The notes: generated from the letters alone by a model not told the origin. Positions 7,790 to 19,184 are shown, counted from the stretch's first letter. The stretch is DNA of 64,000 nucleotides from Cyanobacterium stanieri LEGE 03274 (GCF_015207825.1 NZ_JADEWC010000011.1:1-64000), one strand, 5' to 3'. Translations and numbers: made by a program.

Positions 7790-10729
7790 TTAATTAAGGG
7801 TTACATGACTGATTAAGCGGTGCATTTCTTTCAGTAAAACTTGGCGATCATAATCCCCTTTTTGGATAATATCTTCTACATGAGAATTAAGTTTTTGTCG
7901 ATCTTCTTCGTCAAGATCTTTTGCCGTCACAATTATAACAGGTATATCATTCCATGCTGGATTTTCACGCAAAATGTTAACAAATTGAAATCCATCTATT
8001 TTAGGCATCATTAAATCTAAGAGAATTAATTTGGGTATTTTCGTTTTTATTTTCTTAATACCATCTTCCCCGTCTTCGGCTTCTATAACCTGCCAATTCT
8101 CTTTTTCTAAAAGACGACGCATCATTCTTCTAGTGCCTTCATCATCATCCACTACCATGACGATATTTTCTGAGGCTGATTGGTATTTATTAAGAATATT
8201 TCTGAGTTTGACTTGATTTAATGGTTTAGTAATATAGTCCGTTGCTCCGAGGGTGTAGCCTATGCTGCGATCGCTCACAATGGTAGCCATAATCACGGGT
8301 ATATGGTTCAAATCGGGGTCGGCTTTTAATTCCGTCAAAACAGACCAACCATCCATTTTAGGCATGATCACATCCAAGATAATGACATCTGGCATGATTT
8401 CCCTAACTAAGTCTAAGCCTTTTTCGGGATCGGTGGTGGCGGTGATGGTAAAGTTATCATTTTTCAAGTAACCCCTAATAACATCATGGGTGGTTTCATC
8501 ATCATCAATAATTAAAATATGCTTATGATTTTCAGTGACTGCGGGGGGCTGGTTAATAATTTCCTCTACGTTTATTTCGGGTTTTTTAATATCCTGAACA
8601 ACTACGGGTAAATGGATAGTAAAAGTAGTACCTACCCCTTCTTCACTGTCAAGCTCAATATAACCCCCCATCATTTCACAGAATTTTTTGGTGATGGTTA
8701 ACCCTAAACCAGTACCACCATATTTTCTAGTGGTGGAAGCATCGGCTTGGGAAAAGGCATCAAATAGTTTTGCTTGTTGCTTAGGTGTCATGCCAATACC
8801 CGTGTCTTTTACTTCAAAGAAAATCCAATCTGCCCCTTCTTGTTGATATTTATCGATAGTCATGGCTATTGTTCCTTTATCGGTAAATTTACTGGCATTA
8901 CTAAGCAAATTAAACATATTTTGACGAATTTTGGTGACATCTCCCACCATAGTGCCGATATTTTCGGGGTAGTGAACTTCAAGGGTATTATGATTTTTTT
9001 CGATGAGGGGTTGAATGGTGAGAATAATTTCTTCGATGACGGAAGATAGTTGAAATTCTTCCAGGTAAAGTTCCATTTTTCCTGCTTCAATTTTGGAAAT
9101 ATCGAGAATGTCGTTAATTAAACCTAGGAGGTGTTTTCCTGCACCCTGAATTTTTTTCAAGTCTTCTACAAAGTCTTCTTCCCCCATATCTTCTGCCTCT
9201 TCTTGTAAAAGCTCTCCATAACCAATAATGGCATTAAGGGGGGTTCTTAATTCGTGGCTCATGTTGGCAAGGAAAGAGCTTTTAGCCTGGTTGGCATCTT
9301 CGGCTAATTCTTTGGCTTCTTCTAATTCTTGGGTGCGCTCTTTTACTCTGGTTTCCAAGTCTTCGTTGGTTTTGGCGAGGAAATCGAAGGAATCCCTTAG
9401 TTTTTGAGCCATTTGATTAAATAAGTATGCCAGATGTCCTAATTCATCACGGCGGTTGATATTCATTTGATATTTTAGGTTGCCTTGGGCGACAGTTTCT
9501 GTGGCATACATTAGCTCGTTGATGGGTTTTTCGATGTCGTTGCGGATGAGGGAGGAGATAATTAAAATAATGATGGAGAGGGAAAGTATGCCCACTAAAA
9601 TTAATGTCCTGGTGACGATAAAAACTTGATTACCTACCCATGATTGAGGTACTACGGTTACCCAATACCAGTCTGGCCCTTCTATTTGACTGACGATATA
9701 GTATTCTTTGTTGGTGCGATCGTAAATTTGGACTGTGCCGTTAATGGGTTCGTTGGGATCGATGTAATCCATTAATTTAAGGAAAAAGTCTAAGTCATAG
9801 GTGTTGCCGATACTATCTAATTCTGCTTCGGTAACGTTTTCCCTATTTTGTACTTCTTCGATTCTGGCTAACAATTGGGGGTGGACGATTAATCTTGCTT
9901 TTTGGTCAAAAATGACGTTATAAGTACCATCAATGGCATCATTAACGGTTCTATTCTGCAATTCGCCAATCAAAATATCATGACCAATATTCCCAATTTG
10001 TTGTCCTTGGGCATTGTCAATGGGGGTAACGCTAGACACCATCCAATCATTTTGGGTGGCATCATAGTAAATTCTTGTCCAAGCGGTGTCTCTTTCTGGG
10101 TTGTTTTCATGGGTGCTAATTTGGAAAGATTCATCGGTGGTAACAATTTTTTCGGGTTCGGCTTCTTCTGTCCAAGGATAGTTGGGCATATAGATAACGA
10201 TGCCGTTTTCGGGGATGTGGATATAGGTATTAACGAAGGTTTTTTGCCATGCTAAACCGTAGGAGCGCACGTTATCAAAAAATTTAACGACTCGATCTCT
10301 CATTTCGTTGTCTATGTTGACATTTCTTCCTAAAAAGACTCCGGGGGTGGTTTGGGTGTCGAGGGGGGGAATATTTCTGATGGTGCCGTCTTCTCTTCGT
10401 TGGACGATTTCATCAAAGCGTTGGATATTTTCAGGATTGATGGTGTTAATTTCTTGAACGAGTCTATCTTTTAAGATTTCGTTATTTTTTTCGGCTTCAA
10501 TGAAGATTTGACTTTCTCTTTCGACAACTATTTTGGTGTTTCTAGTGACGTATCCTAGTATATTATCCCGAATGATTTGACGTAGATAAAAGTATCCTAT
10601 GCCGTTAAATAAGAGTGTAATCGCTCCCACACCAATGATGGTTTTGGTCATGGTAATTTTACCGAGGGATTGATTAAATCGTTTCATGGAGGTGCATTTT
10701 TTAGGAGTATCTTTTTTCTTTAGTTTCAT
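7790..10729 (-). CDS. Membrane hybrid sensor histidine kinase (Cache-like-HAMP-HisKA-HATPase-REC-REC)
   Basis: A 979-residue sensor. TM1 is about 31-50, followed by a roughly 320-residue extracytoplasmic region resembling a double Cache domain (about 55-370), TM2 about 375-396 and HAMP about 396-450. A coiled stretch ([20 protein letters not shown]) leads to HisKA with H492 in [16 protein letters not shown], then HATPase with [16 protein letters not shown] and GGTGLGL. Two receiver domains follow, with phosphoacceptors near D786 ([11 protein letters not shown]) and D905 ([11 protein letters not shown]). The start codon overlaps the stop of the upstream adenylation-reductase gene by 4 bp (ATGA), indicating translational coupling. 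The ligand is unknown. It probably feeds the downstream response regulator and REC-phosphatase. Confidence 0.9.
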   Translation of the reverse strand: MKLKKKDTPKKCTSMKRFNQSLGKITMTKTIIGVGAITLLFNGIGYFYLRQIIRDNILGYVTRNTKIVVERESQIFIEAEKNNEILKDRLVQEINTINPENIQRFDEIVQRREDGTIRNIPPLDTQTTPGVFLGRNVNIDNEMRDRVVKFFDNVRSYGLAWQKTFVNTYIHIPENGIVIYMPNYPWTEEAEPEKIVTTDESFQISTHENNPERDTAWTRIYYDATQNDWMVSSVTPIDNAQGQQIGNIGHDILIGELQNRTVNDAIDGTYNVIFDQKARLIVHPQLLARIEEVQNRENVTEAELDSIGNTYDLDFFLKLMDYIDPNEPINGTVQIYDRTNKEYYIVSQIEGPDWYWVTVVPQSWVGNQVFIVTRTLILVGILSLSIIILIISSLIRNDIEKPINELMYATETVAQGNLKYQMNINRRDELGHLAYLFNQMAQKLRDSFDFLAKTNEDLETRVKERTQELEEAKELAEDANQAKSSFLANMSHELRTPLNAIIGYGELLQEEAEDMGEEDFVEDLKKIQGAGKHLLGLINDILDISKIEAGKMELYLEEFQLSSVIEEIILTIQPLIEKNHNTLEVHYPENIGTMVGDVTKIRQNMFNLLSNASKFTDKGTIAMTIDKYQQEGADWIFFEVKDTGIGMTPKQQAKLFDAFSQADASTTRKYGGTGLGLTITKKFCEMMGGYIELDSEEGVGTTFTIHLPVVVQDIKKPEINVEEIINQPPAVTENHKHILIIDDDETTHDVIRGYLKNDNFTITATTDPEKGLDLVREIMPDVIILDVIMPKMDGWSVLTELKADPDLNHIPVIMATIVSDRSIGYTLGATDYITKPLNQVKLRNILNKYQSASENIVMVVDDDEGTRRMMRRLLEKENWQVIEAEDGEDGIKKIKTKIPKLILLDLMMPKIDGFQFVNILRENPAWNDIPVIIVTAKDLDEEDRQKLNSHVEDIIQKGDYDRQVLLKEMHRLISHVTLN

Positions 10730-13665
10730 GGGCTTTCCTCGGGGAATATATAATGGCTTAGGTAGGTGTCTAAAAGTTCTTTATCTACGGCAAGACAGGA
10801 TATTTGGGGGGATATTTGTTGGAGAATTTGGTTATATTCAAATTCAAATGAACCGAGCGATCGTTGGAGAAAGTTTTCTATATGAAGTAAACTTACAAAG
10901 GGTGCTAGGGGGTTTGATGTTCCTTTTTTAACGGTTTCTTCTAGTTGTTTTGCCCATGTGGCATGGGGAACAATGGAGAATGGGTAATGGTGTTCTTTTA
11001 GCCATTGCAAAATATCTGAGAAGTGGGATGGGTTGGGGTTAACGATGTTAAAGGTTTGATTCAGATATGTTTGGTTTTGGGAAAGATGGACAATTACTCT
11101 GCTGACGTAGTCAACGGGAACTAAGTTAACGATCGCATTTATTTGGGGAAATAATTTTAATTGTAAACAACCTTGGAACATTCGTGGTATAAATTCGGTG
11201 ACAAGGTCTGGATTTGATGGAAAACGTTCAATGATGTTAGTGGGACGAAAAATGGTAACGGGTAATCCTCTTTGTTGGGCTTGTTGTAGTAATTCTTCGG
11301 CGGCGTATTTGGTTTGGGCATATCCCCCGCACAATTCGTCTCCATCGGGTTGTTGATGGAGGGTTATTTTTCTAATCTGATGGGAGGAAAATACATCGGT
11401 GGTGGAGATGTAAAAAATGGGTTTGCTGTGATGTTCACAGGCTATTTTAATGATTTCTCTGGTGCTATCTATGTTGGCGGCTCTCATGGAGGAGTAGGGA
11501 TAGACGATGTTTACCCACGCTCCACAATGGTAAATAAGATCGATATGTTGGTTAAGATGTTCTATTTGTTGGCTACTTAAACCTAGGAATGGTTTGCCTA
11601 AGTCACCGATGAGGGGGGTTATTCTTGATGTCCATGGGGTTTGCCAGAGTTGTTTTTGGGTTAGTTTGGTTTGGATTCTTTGCAGGGCTTGGGAGGTATC
11701 TTTGGCTCTAACTAAGCAGTATATGTGGTAGTTGGTATTCTGTAGTAAGTCGGCGAGTAAGTAACTGCCTAATAGGCCTGTCGCGCCCGTAAGGAGGACG
11801 TTTTGTTGGGGGGCGTTGGGGTTGAAGGGGATGGGCGGTTGGATGTTTTGTTCTAGGATGATGTCTGTGTGCAGGGTGTTATGTGGTGTTGGGGATGATG
11901 GGTGGTGGTTTTGTTTGATGTTGTTGCTTAAGCAAGAAATGGTGGAGTTTTCGAGGAAAATGTTTAGGGATATGGTGGTTTTAAATGCTGTGTTGATGTC
12001 GTGGATAAGGGCGATCGCACTCAGGGAATTTCCCCCTAACTCAAAAAAGTCATCTTCAATGCCGACGGGGGTAATTTTTAACACCGATTCCCATATCTGC
12101 GCCAATTCTTGTTCCATGGCATCACGGGGAGCAACATAGGAGCGATGAGGGGAGTTATCCCACAATAAATGACGTTCGGGAGTAGGGAGGGCGCGACGAT
12201 TTATTTTCCCGTTAAGGGTTTCTGGCAACTTGTCGAGAACCATAAAACCGCTCGGCACTTCATGGGGAGGAAGTTTTTCCCCTAAATATTGACGAATATC
12301 CTTGAGGATTTGGGAGGTATCTTGATGATTTTTCAGGGTAAGATAAGCAATTAATCTTTGATCATCATCAGCAAAATGATGTAGGATGACTGCTGAACGA
12401 TCTACAAGGGGATATTGTGTTAAGGTAGCTTCAATTTCTCCTAATTCCACTCGAAATCCTCGAAATTTAACTAATTGATCTTGGCGACCGATAAATTTTA
12501 GTTGACCATCATTCAAATAAACCCCTAAATCTCCTGTTTTGTACATTCTCGATGGTTGAGCATCAAAGGGATTGGGTAAATATCTTTCGGCGGTTAAATC
12601 GGGGCGGTGGCGATAACCCCGGGTAATCCCTGCCCCTGCCAGATAAATTTCGCCGATGATGCCTTTTTCCACAGGCTCAAGGTTATCATCAAGGAGGTAG
12701 GCTTGGCTTTCACTGATGGGATTACCGATGGGGGGTACATCATCAAAACCTTTCGGAATCAGGGCGACGGTGGAATAGGTGGTATCTTCGGAAGGCCCAT
12801 AAAGATTATAAACTTTTTCTACATTATCCTGTTTATATACTTCTTGGACTATGTTATTGGTGAGGGCTTCCCCTGCTAGGTTGACGGTTTTGACTGAATC
12901 AGGAATCCCTTTTATTTTGGTTAAAGAGGCGATCGCACTGGGTACGGTATCAATGAGGGTAACTTGATGGCGATGGGGTGATTCAGGTAAATGAAGAATA
13001 TTATCCACCAAAATAACTGCCCCCCCCACACTCAGAGGCACAAAGATTTCAAACACAGATAAATCAAAACAAACAGAAGTAGAAGCCAATACCCCCGCTA
13101 ATTCTTCCCTGCTAAAAAAAGAAGTTGCCCAACCAATAAAAGCAACGGTATTACGATGTTCAATTTCTACTCCCTTAGGAACTCCCGTAGAACCTGAAGT
13201 ATAAATAACATAGGCTAAATTATGCCCCAAAGACTTAGGGAAAGGATTCTGCCCAGAAAAAGAAGAAAAATCATCCTCATCCCCATTCACCAAATGAACT
13301 CCATCCCCTGAAAATAAATGGGTAAAGGCACTTTGTGTAATAATCACCGACAACCCAGAATCCTCCACCATAAACCTTAAACGATCTTGGGGATAATTCG
13401 GGTCAAGGGGAACATAACCCGCCCCTGCTTTTAAAATAGCCCATAGGGAAATGATTAAATGGGCTTTTCTCTCTAAACATAGCCCCACTAACATATCTTC
13501 CTGAGAACCAATGCCCAGACTTCTCAGATAATGGGCTAACTGATTAGATTTAATATTCAACTGCTCATAGGTTAACTGCTCATCATCGGTCAAAAGTGCT
13601 ATTTTCTGGGGGTATTGTCTAACACTCTCTTGAAAAAAATCTTGAATCCTTTGATTAACAGTCAT
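10726..13665 (-). CDS. Single-module NRPS-like enzyme: adenylation, carrier protein, thioester reductase
   Basis: Domains in order. The adenylation domain covers about 1-500 ([14 protein letters not shown] near 152-165, [19 protein letters not shown], core Lys K487 in NGKINRRAL). The carrier domain is about 515-585, with the phosphopantetheine Ser S547 in [11 protein letters not shown]. The NADPH Rossmann reductase runs from about 620 to 979 ([33 protein letters not shown]). There is no condensation or thioesterase domain. It should activate one carboxylic or amino acid, load it, and release it reductively as an aldehyde or alcohol. Reading the ten specificity positions by hand gives D-L-F-T-N-A-L-T-Y-K. 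This resembles codes I recall for small amino acids such as Ala or Gly; that is tentative. It lies between the RsbW-like and kinase genes, and needs a phosphopantetheinyl transferase from elsewhere. Confidence 0.9.
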   Translation of the reverse strand: MTVNQRIQDFFQESVRQYPQKIALLTDDEQLTYEQLNIKSNQLAHYLRSLGIGSQEDMLVGLCLERKAHLIISLWAILKAGAGYVPLDPNYPQDRLRFMVEDSGLSVIITQSAFTHLFSGDGVHLVNGDEDDFSSFSGQNPFPKSLGHNLAYVIYTSGSTGVPKGVEIEHRNTVAFIGWATSFFSREELAGVLASTSVCFDLSVFEIFVPLSVGGAVILVDNILHLPESPHRHQVTLIDTVPSAIASLTKIKGIPDSVKTVNLAGEALTNNIVQEVYKQDNVEKVYNLYGPSEDTTYSTVALIPKGFDDVPPIGNPISESQAYLLDDNLEPVEKGIIGEIYLAGAGITRGYRHRPDLTAERYLPNPFDAQPSRMYKTGDLGVYLNDGQLKFIGRQDQLVKFRGFRVELGEIEATLTQYPLVDRSAVILHHFADDDQRLIAYLTLKNHQDTSQILKDIRQYLGEKLPPHEVPSGFMVLDKLPETLNGKINRRALPTPERHLLWDNSPHRSYVAPRDAMEQELAQIWESVLKITPVGIEDDFFELGGNSLSAIALIHDINTAFKTTISLNIFLENSTISCLSNNIKQNHHPSSPTPHNTLHTDIILEQNIQPPIPFNPNAPQQNVLLTGATGLLGSYLLADLLQNTNYHIYCLVRAKDTSQALQRIQTKLTQKQLWQTPWTSRITPLIGDLGKPFLGLSSQQIEHLNQHIDLIYHCGAWVNIVYPYSSMRAANIDSTREIIKIACEHHSKPIFYISTTDVFSSHQIRKITLHQQPDGDELCGGYAQTKYAAEELLQQAQQRGLPVTIFRPTNIIERFPSNPDLVTEFIPRMFQGCLQLKLFPQINAIVNLVPVDYVSRVIVHLSQNQTYLNQTFNIVNPNPSHFSDILQWLKEHHYPFSIVPHATWAKQLEETVKKGTSNPLAPFVSLLHIENFLQRSLGSFEFEYNQILQQISPQISCLAVDKELLDTYLSHYIFPEESP

Positions 13666-13698
13666 TATGAAAAAAGTATTGTTTTTAATAGATTACAC

Positions 13699-14130
13699 TT
13701 AATCTCTGTGATGATACACAGTTAATATATTAATATTTTGTTGCTCAATCCTCTGATAAGAAAAATCGTCCACCCCATCAAAGGCGAGAAAAATTCCCAA
13801 ACCACCTATTTTGCGTTCTTCTATGGGTTTTTGTACTACCTCCATTTCCGCATCTATTTTATTGGTGGGATTAAAAGGAATACCATTATCTGTGATGGTA
13901 ATTATCAAGGAATCTTGAGAAATATTTGATTCTAAGGATATATCTTTTTTGCCATCATGATCATCAGCATAGGCATAATTAGCAATATTGGTCGCTAACT
14001 CATCTACCGCTAATCGTAACTTATACATAGATTTTTTGTCTAACCCTGCCATTTTTGCAACTTTCATGACATATTCAGCAATGGGTTTGAGGGAATCTAA
14101 GTTAGCGGGAACGGTTAATGTTTCGATCAT
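13699..14130 (-). CDS. RsbW/SpoIIAB-like anti-sigma serine kinase
   Basis: A GHKL ATPase of 143 residues with the N-box LAVDELATNIANYAY (about 40-54), the G1 box ITDNGIPFNP and the glycine-rich G2 turn IGGLGIFLA. This is the partner-switching kinase layout: it would phosphorylate the Ser of a STAS antagonist and possibly bind a sigma factor or another target. By position it corresponds to the RsbW-like kinase of the Synechocystis icfG cluster. The two STAS genes lie just upstream and the PP2C phosphatase downstream, completing the switch. Its final target is not visible here: no sigma-factor gene lies in the window. Confidence 0.87.
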   Translation of the reverse strand: MIETLTVPANLDSLKPIAEYVMKVAKMAGLDKKSMYKLRLAVDELATNIANYAYADDHDGKKDISLESNISQDSLIITITDNGIPFNPTNKIDAEMEVVQKPIEERKIGGLGIFLAFDGVDDFSYQRIEQQNINILTVYHHRD

Positions 14131-14413
14131 GACTTTTAATAGAAGTAGAGGGGTTTTTAAATTGCAAACTCCGTTACTTTACGAGTCTAATTAAAAAGGG
14201 ATAAACAAAACTTTTTGAGATCGTGTCTAACCCAGATTAATTATTGTTGAGTAACTGTTAAAACCATAGAGAAAGTAGGATTATTAATCTTTTCTTTCCC
14301 ATGGGTAATAGTAAATCCGATAAAGTTGGTCATCTTCCACTGTGTAATGGATAAAGATTAATGGTTCAATGAATTGAACTTTTACTTTAATGGACGGATT
14401 TGGTCTAAATCAA

Positions 14414-14731
14414 TTATGCAAAGGTTTCTTGAATAATTAAACTGTGATGTAAACCAGTCTTTTCGATGGTTTCGATGATCATTTCATCAGCGCCAACTAC
14501 ATAGACATCAACCCCTGCTCCCATTTTTTGTTTGGAAAACACCAATACCCGTAAACCAGCACTGGCCATGAATTCTAAATCGTTCATGTATAAGACTAAT
14601 TTTTGGGGTTCGGCGGCGGCGGCTTCTTCGATTTTGGTTTTGAAGTCGGCGGCATTGCTACCATCTAATTCCCCTGCGAGGGTGATTTTGGCGATTTCGT
14701 TTTCTACGGTCAAAGTTAAATCTAATGCCAT
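14414..14731 (-). CDS. STAS-domain anti-anti-sigma factor antagonist (first of two)
   Basis: A 105-residue SpoIIAA/RsbV-like protein. It has the N-terminal strands TLTVENEIAKITLAGELDG and the phosphorylation loop FMASAGLRVLV, with S57 as the likely phosphoserine. An AGGAG ribosome site precedes the ATG. It is expected to be phosphorylated by the RsbW-like kinase next door and dephosphorylated by the IcfG-like phosphatase. Its position directly after glgX matches the second STAS gene of the Synechocystis icfG cluster. About 280 bases separate it from the kinase gene, with no gene in between. Confidence 0.9.
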   Translation of the reverse strand: MALDLTLTVENEIAKITLAGELDGSNAADFKTKIEEAAAAEPQKLVLYMNDLEFMASAGLRVLVFSKQKMGAGVDVYVVGADEMIIETIEKTGLHHSLIIQETFA

Positions 14732-14799
14732 GGGTTAAAACTCCTATGTGTTAATAAATTCAAAGGTTAAATTGTCAAAGATAGCGGTCAGGTTGTCAA

Positions 14800-16920
14800 T
14801 TATTTGCCCACTAAAATAACTGTGGAGCGATCGCCCACTAACATACCATACTGATCTTGTAATACAGGTTCAGATCCAGGAGTCCAACTATCTTCGGGGG
14901 AAGCCATAGCAGTATTGGCGAATACGTGCCATTGAAGCCCGGGGGGAAGTTGGGGAATCTCGAACCAGAGGGCATCCCAATAAACATTGGTGGCGACATA
15001 GATATAATTGTCCTCCACGGTGCCACCCTTGGCGTGTTTACCACACAACATAAAGGCGATGGCTTTGGCATCTTCCGACCAATCAGCGTTCCAGGCTTGG
15101 GTACCATGCCAAGAAATATCGGCGTAGCCACTGCCCACATAATCACGGTTTTGGAAATGCCAAGTATTACGCAATACGGGGTGGGCTTTGCGGAAGTTGA
15201 TGCAGTTTTTGGTGAACTGGAATATATCGTTATTTTGTTTGAGTAAATCCCAATTGAGCCAGTTTAGTTCGTTGTCGTGGCAATAGGTGTTATTGTTGCC
15301 ATATTTGGTGCGCCCCATTTCATCCCCCATCAACATCATCGGCACTCCTTGGGATACCATCAACAGGGCGATCGCATTTTTAATTTGACGATGACGCAGG
15401 GCGTTGATATATTCGTTGTCGGTTTCCCCTTCCCAACCGCAGTTCCAACTATCATTATCATTACTACCATCATTGTTATTTTCCCCATTGGCTTCATTGT
15501 GCTTCCCGTTATAGGAAACCATGTCCATGAGGGTAAAACCATCGTGGGCGGTGATGAAGTTAATGGAGGTAGCAGGCGCCCTTCCCGCCCCTTCATAGAG
15601 ATCTGGCGAACCCTGTAACCGTTGAGCCATTTCCCCTACGGTGGTATCCGCCTTGAGAAACTTACGGATGGCATCCCGATATTTACCGTTCCATTCTCCC
15701 CATCTGCCGTAAGCAGGGAAAGAACCCACCTGATATAAACCCCCTGCATCCCATGCTTCAGCAATGAGTTTACATTTTGCCAAAATAGGGTCAAAAGCTA
15801 AGGTTTCGAGCAGGGGAGGATTAGATAAAGGAGCGCCCCAGGGATCTCGACCTAAAATGGAAGCAAGGTCAAACCTAAACCCGTCAATGTGGTATTCTGA
15901 AGCCCAATAACGGAGACAATCAAGGACGATGCCACGGACGATGGGGTTATTACAGTTAAGGGTATTACCGCAACCACTAAAGTTGTAATAATAACCCTCG
16001 GGGGTAAGCATATAGTAGGTTTTGTTATCAATGCCTCGGAAAGAAATGGTGGGCCCCCGTTCGTTGCCTTCGGCGGTGTGGTTAAATACCACGTCGAGGA
16101 TTACTTCAATGCCATTTTTGTGTAATTCCTTGACCATGGCTTTGAGTTCGTCCACCTGCATCCCAAATTTACCTGTGGCGGCGTAACCTGCCTTGGGGGA
16201 GAAAAAGCCCACGGTGCTATATCCCCAGTAGTTATAAAGGGTTTCTCCAGTGGTGGGGTTGGGGCGACTGTTTTCAAATTCATCAAATTCATAGACGGGC
16301 ATCAGTTCGATGGCATTGACCCCTAATTCTTTGAGGTAGGGAATTTTGTCCCGAATCCCTGCAAAAGTACCCCTATGGCTTTCTTTGATGGCGGAGGATT
16401 GATGTTTGGTGAAGCTACGGACGTGCATTTCGTAGATAATCTGATCCTCGGGGGCTATTTCTAAGGGGCGATCGTCTTCCCAGTCAAAATCATCAAAGGC
16501 TATGCGCGCTCGATGGTGGTACATATCATCCCAGTCAGGGGGAGTTCCCCACACATCACGTCCGCCAATAATTTTGGCGTAGGGATCTAGTAATACCTTA
16601 TTTTTATCAAACCAGTGACCTTCTTGGAAGTTATTCGGGCCATCCATACGATAACCATATTCGATGTTTTCATAGTCCAAATCAAAGACAATCATCGAGT
16701 AAACATTACCGATTCTAAACTCATCAGGAAAGGGTATCTCTCCAAAAGGTTTAGGGGCGTGTTTTTCAAATAACACCAAAGTGCAGGAGGTGGCATGACT
16801 AGAGAAAATAGAAAAGTTTACTCCCCCCGGCACAAAGGTGGCACCAAAAGGGGCAGGGTTTCCTCGTCTTAGTTTAAATTTCCCATGGGTATGGGTTGGG
16901 TGGACATCAATTCTTTGCAT
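14800..16920 (-). CDS. glgX: Glycogen debranching enzyme (isoamylase-type, GlgX)
   Basis: Hydrolyses alpha-1,6 branches of glycogen or limit dextrins in the cytosol. The N-terminal CBM48 domain covers about residues 15-125. The GH13 catalytic barrel follows with VILDVVFNHT near 273-281, DGFRFDLAS with nucleophile D351, LIAEAWDAGG with acid/base E388, and FITAHDGFTLMD. The length of 706 is typical. It is flanked on each side by a STAS gene, the arrangement of the Synechocystis icfG cluster. This suggests that glycogen breakdown is controlled with, or by, the partner switch. The minus-strand spacing of about 70 bases to the next STAS gene suggests one transcript. Confidence 0.95.
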   Translation of the reverse strand: MQRIDVHPTHTHGKFKLRRGNPAPFGATFVPGGVNFSIFSSHATSCTLVLFEKHAPKPFGEIPFPDEFRIGNVYSMIVFDLDYENIEYGYRMDGPNNFQEGHWFDKNKVLLDPYAKIIGGRDVWGTPPDWDDMYHHRARIAFDDFDWEDDRPLEIAPEDQIIYEMHVRSFTKHQSSAIKESHRGTFAGIRDKIPYLKELGVNAIELMPVYEFDEFENSRPNPTTGETLYNYWGYSTVGFFSPKAGYAATGKFGMQVDELKAMVKELHKNGIEVILDVVFNHTAEGNERGPTISFRGIDNKTYYMLTPEGYYYNFSGCGNTLNCNNPIVRGIVLDCLRYWASEYHIDGFRFDLASILGRDPWGAPLSNPPLLETLAFDPILAKCKLIAEAWDAGGLYQVGSFPAYGRWGEWNGKYRDAIRKFLKADTTVGEMAQRLQGSPDLYEGAGRAPATSINFITAHDGFTLMDMVSYNGKHNEANGENNNDGSNDNDSWNCGWEGETDNEYINALRHRQIKNAIALLMVSQGVPMMLMGDEMGRTKYGNNNTYCHDNELNWLNWDLLKQNNDIFQFTKNCINFRKAHPVLRNTWHFQNRDYVGSGYADISWHGTQAWNADWSEDAKAIAFMLCGKHAKGGTVEDNYIYVATNVYWDALWFEIPQLPPGLQWHVFANTAMASPEDSWTPGSEPVLQDQYGMLVGDRSTVILVGK

Positions 16921-16965
16921 TGTTATTCTTGCTTTTAATTTTTGCAGTTAGGAAAACGGTTAAAC

Positions 16966-17301
16966 CTATCCTTCTAGTTGTTTTTTGGCATCATCAATGG
17001 AATCACTGACGGTGAAAAAATCGAGGAATCCTGTCACGGACATGGTATCTTTGATGTCTTCCGATAATCCCACCAAAATTAATTGAGCTTCTTTGGCAGT
17101 GGCTTGGCGGTAGGTAGAAAGTAAAATCCTCAGCCCTGCGCTGGACATATATTCTACCCCTGTCATATCGAGAATAATTTTGGCGTTTTCGGTGACTAGG
17201 GGAACAATGGTTTCTGTCACTTCTGAGGCAACGGAGGAGTCTATATCTCCTTGAATGGTGGCAATTTGTAGATCGTCTTTTTTCTTAATATTGATTTCCA
17301 T
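16966..17301 (-). CDS. STAS-domain anti-anti-sigma factor antagonist (second of two)
   Basis: A 111-residue STAS protein. The strands INIKKKDDLQIATIQGDID are followed by the phosphorylation motif GVEYMSSAGLRIL, with S54 as the likely phosphorylated residue. It is a clear paralogue of the STAS protein on the other side of glgX. In Synechocystis both homologues are substrates of the one RsbW-like kinase and of IcfG, so the same is likely here. It lies between the AGE-family epimerase and glgX, about 45 bases from glgX and 60 from the epimerase. Confidence 0.9.
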   Translation of the reverse strand: MEINIKKKDDLQIATIQGDIDSSVASEVTETIVPLVTENAKIILDMTGVEYMSSAGLRILLSTYRQATAKEAQLILVGLSEDIKDTMSVTGFLDFFTVSDSIDDAKKQLEG

Positions 17302-17363
17302 TACACAGGTTTAATAGTTTGGACAAAAGAGAATGACAGGTATAGTACCTGTCATGGATGTTT

Positions 17364-19184
17364 CTATACAGGGGCGATAGTTACTTTTACTTTGACTCGG
17401 CTGTCGGTTTTGGGTAACTTCACCGTTAAGGCATCGGCATCAAAGTTGCTGTAGGGTTCACCATCAATTTCTACTCGTTCAATTTTGATACTACCCGAGG
17501 GTAAAATATCGGGGGATACCCTTAAAATATCGTCTTCAAATCCGCCAGGGATGGGTTTAAAGTAGAAGTCCATGGGTTGCTTAACTACCAAGAGATTGGT
17601 ATATACGGCGGCAAGATAGCAAAGTTCAAAGGAGTGATAACCACTCATGGAGTGACTTCCTTTACCTCTTTCGTTACCTCCTGCAAGGAAGGGAATGCCG
17701 TTGGCTAGGACGTTGAAGTAAACTCCACCGTCTTCTAAATCCAAGAACCAAGCGTTATAGAAAGCAGATGATTCACGGGCAAGGCGATGGTAGTCTTGAT
17801 CATCTAGTACCCCCGCAAGGATGAAGTAAGCGAGGATCATTTGTTCTTGTTGCCACCAGGGTTTGCGATCGTGCCATACATAGCGATGATATTTTTCTCC
17901 TTCGGGAACGATTCTTTCTACTACGTCATAGCATCCGCCCCGTTGGCGATCGCTCCCGTGTTCGTTCATCAAGTCAGCAATCTTTTTGGCAAGTTCCACA
18001 TATTCATCTTTTGCTTTGAGGCTTTGCATCCTCATCAAATTCCAGGCAATTTTGTAGTTATGCCCTACTACACCCCTGTCCTGTTGCCATCCCCAAGTTT
18101 TGTCGGGAGTCCAATCTTGATAAAATTTCTCCTGTACAAAGGGACTATTACCAAAATCAGGGAAATATTTGGCAATGGTGTCAAAGGTATCTTCCAACAT
18201 ATCAGCATACTCCTGTTTGCCCGTAGCTAACCAGAGATTGATCAAATAGGCAGGAGCATGATCCCCCACGGAGTTCCAATTTTTACGCCCTTTATTGCGT
18301 CCTAGGGTGTCGCTCAGGGGGTCTAACATGATGGGGTCTAGGTGAGAAAAATAGCTACCATGTTCCCCTTTATCTAAGAAAAATTCGTTAAACAGCTTGA
18401 TGGTTTTTTCGGTATCCTCCATGATGCGACGATCGCCCGTACAACGGTAGGTTTGAATGGGGCCGGCGAGGGCGTAGATTTGTTCATAGGCAGGAATAGC
18501 ATCATAGTCATCCCCAAATTCCGAAGCAAATATTTTCTCTTCACGATCGCCATTAACATCAATACCATGATACCAATAAACAATTCCCTCATCGAGATCC
18601 TCAAACTTCATATGTTCCCGTAAATATTCCGTTCCCCTTTCCGCCGCTTTGAGGAAACTATCATTACCCGTCATCATAAACGCCGTAGCAAAACCATATA
18701 CTAAACGAGAAATAGTATCGGTTTCCTGACGGAAGCTGGTTTCTGATTGAATCCCACTAATAGAAAGGGAGGTTCTATATTTACGATAGTCAAATTCCCC
18801 ATCCCCAAATTGAGCTTTGAGATAAAACTTACCTAGAGCATTGATTTGGTTAATCCACCAATTTTGTTTCTCAAAGACATAATCATTTTTCTTGCGTCCT
18901 GCAAAAACAATCTGCTTGGCATCAAAATATTCACTATCGGGATAAAAAACGCCGTAAACAAACAAAAAGCGCCCAACTTCCAACATTGAACGCATATTAC
19001 CTGTGGCATCGGGATAAGCCTCATCAAAATTTTGAATCAACTTGGCATAGGCCATGGGGCTAATTTTTACTTTAAATTCTCTCTCGTCAGAGGTTTTGAT
19101 GGTAAAAGAATCATCATTAGAATTATGGCTAGTTACGTAACCCGCAATCAAATCAGAAAAGGGAAAATCAATGGAAATGGTCAT
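17364..19184 (-). CDS. AGE-family (N-acylglucosamine 2-epimerase-like) protein with N-terminal extension
   Basis: The central and C-terminal parts look like an (alpha/alpha)6 AGE-family barrel: RQETDTISRLVYGFATAF, GDHAPAYLINLW, KTWGWQQDRGVVGHNYKIAW with the conserved His, and KPWWQQEQMILAYF. This family isomerises or epimerises sugars. The protein is 606 residues, longer than a roughly 400-residue AGE enzyme. It has about 120 extra N-terminal residues with a beta-rich look, and a C-terminal tail (about 545-606) resembling a small beta-sandwich. It corresponds by position to the AGE homologue of the Synechocystis icfG cluster. The substrate is unknown; a sugar linked to glycogen or cell-surface metabolism is plausible. 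Confidence 0.85.
   Translation of the reverse strand: MTISIDFPFSDLIAGYVTSHNSNDDSFTIKTSDEREFKVKISPMAYAKLIQNFDEAYPDATGNMRSMLEVGRFLFVYGVFYPDSEYFDAKQIVFAGRKKNDYVFEKQNWWINQINALGKFYLKAQFGDGEFDYRKYRTSLSISGIQSETSFRQETDTISRLVYGFATAFMMTGNDSFLKAAERGTEYLREHMKFEDLDEGIVYWYHGIDVNGDREEKIFASEFGDDYDAIPAYEQIYALAGPIQTYRCTGDRRIMEDTEKTIKLFNEFFLDKGEHGSYFSHLDPIMLDPLSDTLGRNKGRKNWNSVGDHAPAYLINLWLATGKQEYADMLEDTFDTIAKYFPDFGNSPFVQEKFYQDWTPDKTWGWQQDRGVVGHNYKIAWNLMRMQSLKAKDEYVELAKKIADLMNEHGSDRQRGGCYDVVERIVPEGEKYHRYVWHDRKPWWQQEQMILAYFILAGVLDDQDYHRLARESSAFYNAWFLDLEDGGVYFNVLANGIPFLAGGNERGKGSHSMSGYHSFELCYLAAVYTNLLVVKQPMDFYFKPIPGGFEDDILRVSPDILPSGSIKIERVEIDGEPYSNFDADALTVKLPKTDSRVKVKVTIAPV

Noticed and set aside
14341-14400. Possible degenerate fourth copy of the intergenic repeat (ACTGTGTAATGG, then GTTCAAT-GA-ATTGAAC)
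   Set aside because: Only the inverted repeat GTTCAAT/ATTGAAC and a few bases of the core agree; the flanking blocks are missing, so the likeness may be chance.
15277-15618. Long plus-strand open frame opposite glgX
   Set aside because: It is antisense to the conserved catalytic region of glgX and has no protein-family pattern; a shadow of the real gene. The same holds for the other long frames opposite strong genes.
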